Assembly: GCA_009829735.1 (NCBI GenBank)
Contig: CM020618.1
Coordinates: forward strand, 26,074,788-26,138,787
Direction of reading: 5' to 3'
From: Pyropia yezoensis
Taxonomy: Eukaryota > Rhodophyta > Bangiophyceae > Bangiales > Bangiaceae
Length of the DNA stretch: 64,000 nt
A model generated the notes under the pieces. It worked only from the letters and a program-made list of their open reading frames with translations, ran no database searches and was not told the origin of the DNA. The position numbers were made by a program, and so were the translations under genes. Below are positions 63,842 through 64,000 of this stretch, one piece after another (within the stretch, counting starts at the first letter, position 1; every line of letters starts with the position of its first letter).

Positions 63842-64000
63842 TGTAGCAATATGGTTGGCCGTATTGTAACCCTAATATTGGGGGGGCTACTTCTAACCCT
63901 TAACTTTCAATTGAGAGTCCGTACTGGTCACGGTATCTATAAGTTACGTATGACCAGAGGGACTTGCATCTTGGGGTGGGGGGGGTAGTTAGTAGTGTCT
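63842..64000 (+). repeat. 3' LTR of family B copy B2, cut by window end
   Basis: Matches the 5' LTR from TGTAGCAATATGG on, with several differences (for example the palindrome reads CCCTAATATTGGGG here), so the element is not very recent. Confidence 0.93.

Larger units (their letters stand above)
53539..64000 (+). mobile_element. Family B Ty3/gypsy element, copy B2 (runs past window end)
   Basis: 5' LTR, primer site, gag, pol, a convergent antisense ORF, polypurine tract and the first 159 bp of the 3' LTR. Length to the LTR start is 10.3 kb. Gag and pol each carry a nonsense codon. Confidence 0.95.

Noticed and set aside
1..64000. CRISPR array, rRNA, bacterial operon or prophage
   Set aside because: No spaced short direct repeats, no rRNA-like sequence and no prokaryotic gene organisation seen.

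Overview
This is a repeat-dense stretch of a GC-rich nuclear genome of a eukaryote. Evidence for that: Ty3/gypsy LTR retrotransposons with chromodomain integrases, a PIF/Harbinger DNA transposon with a plant-type transposase and its Myb-like partner, a pogo-like transposase, a Pif1-type helicase fragment and a tRNA-like SINE candidate. There is no bacterial operon, rRNA gene or CRISPR array. I cannot name the organism; an alga or other non-animal protist fits, but that is inference. A 500-base N gap lies at 6803-7302.

Layout. 1-6802: family A gypsy element, with an intact pol on + and a 647-residue antisense ORF (aORF) on - between pol and the 3' LTR. 7303-10027: near-identical second copy of the aORF-to-LTR end, abutting 10028-13885, a family B gypsy element on - (gag, start of pol, 5' LTR). 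13886-14747: C-terminal part of a Pif1-like helicase cut by that LTR. 14.8-17.4 kb: possible degraded multi-exon gene on -. 17.4-18.9 kb: GC-rich satellite with a dimeric period. 19.05-34.13 kb: degraded family F gypsy element on -, with a 915-bp TIR element in its protease and a complete 9.85-kb family A element (copy C, 22623-32471, target duplication CGTAC) in its gag; copy C itself holds a solo LTR inside its aORF. 34135-40956: 5'-truncated family A copy D, pol broken but aORF intact. 41.3-42.5 kb: relic of an F-type LTR carrying an AT-rich insertion. About 44.4-51.1 kb: PIF/Harbinger element (Myb-like ORF1 on +, transposase on -, 60-bp minisatellite between). 52624-53538: pogo/Tigger-like transposase cut by the 5' LTR of family B copy 2 (53539 to window end), which has gag, pol, a second aORF and the start of its 3' LTR.

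The main discovery candidate is the aORF. Families A and B are clearly different in LTR, gag and pol, yet both carry a long ORF on the opposite strand between pol and the polypurine tract, convergent with pol. The two aORF proteins share a block of about 83 residues (FGSV ... VxRxGxLxHLP ... QL..xL(V/I)A ... E..L..H..(I/V)xW). In family A the aORF is the same length in two divergent copies, including one whose pol is dead. Families A, B and F also share one primer-binding sequence, which suggests related lineages. Copies C and D share three pol lesions, so they look like a non-autonomous subfamily moved in trans, possibly by copies like A1.
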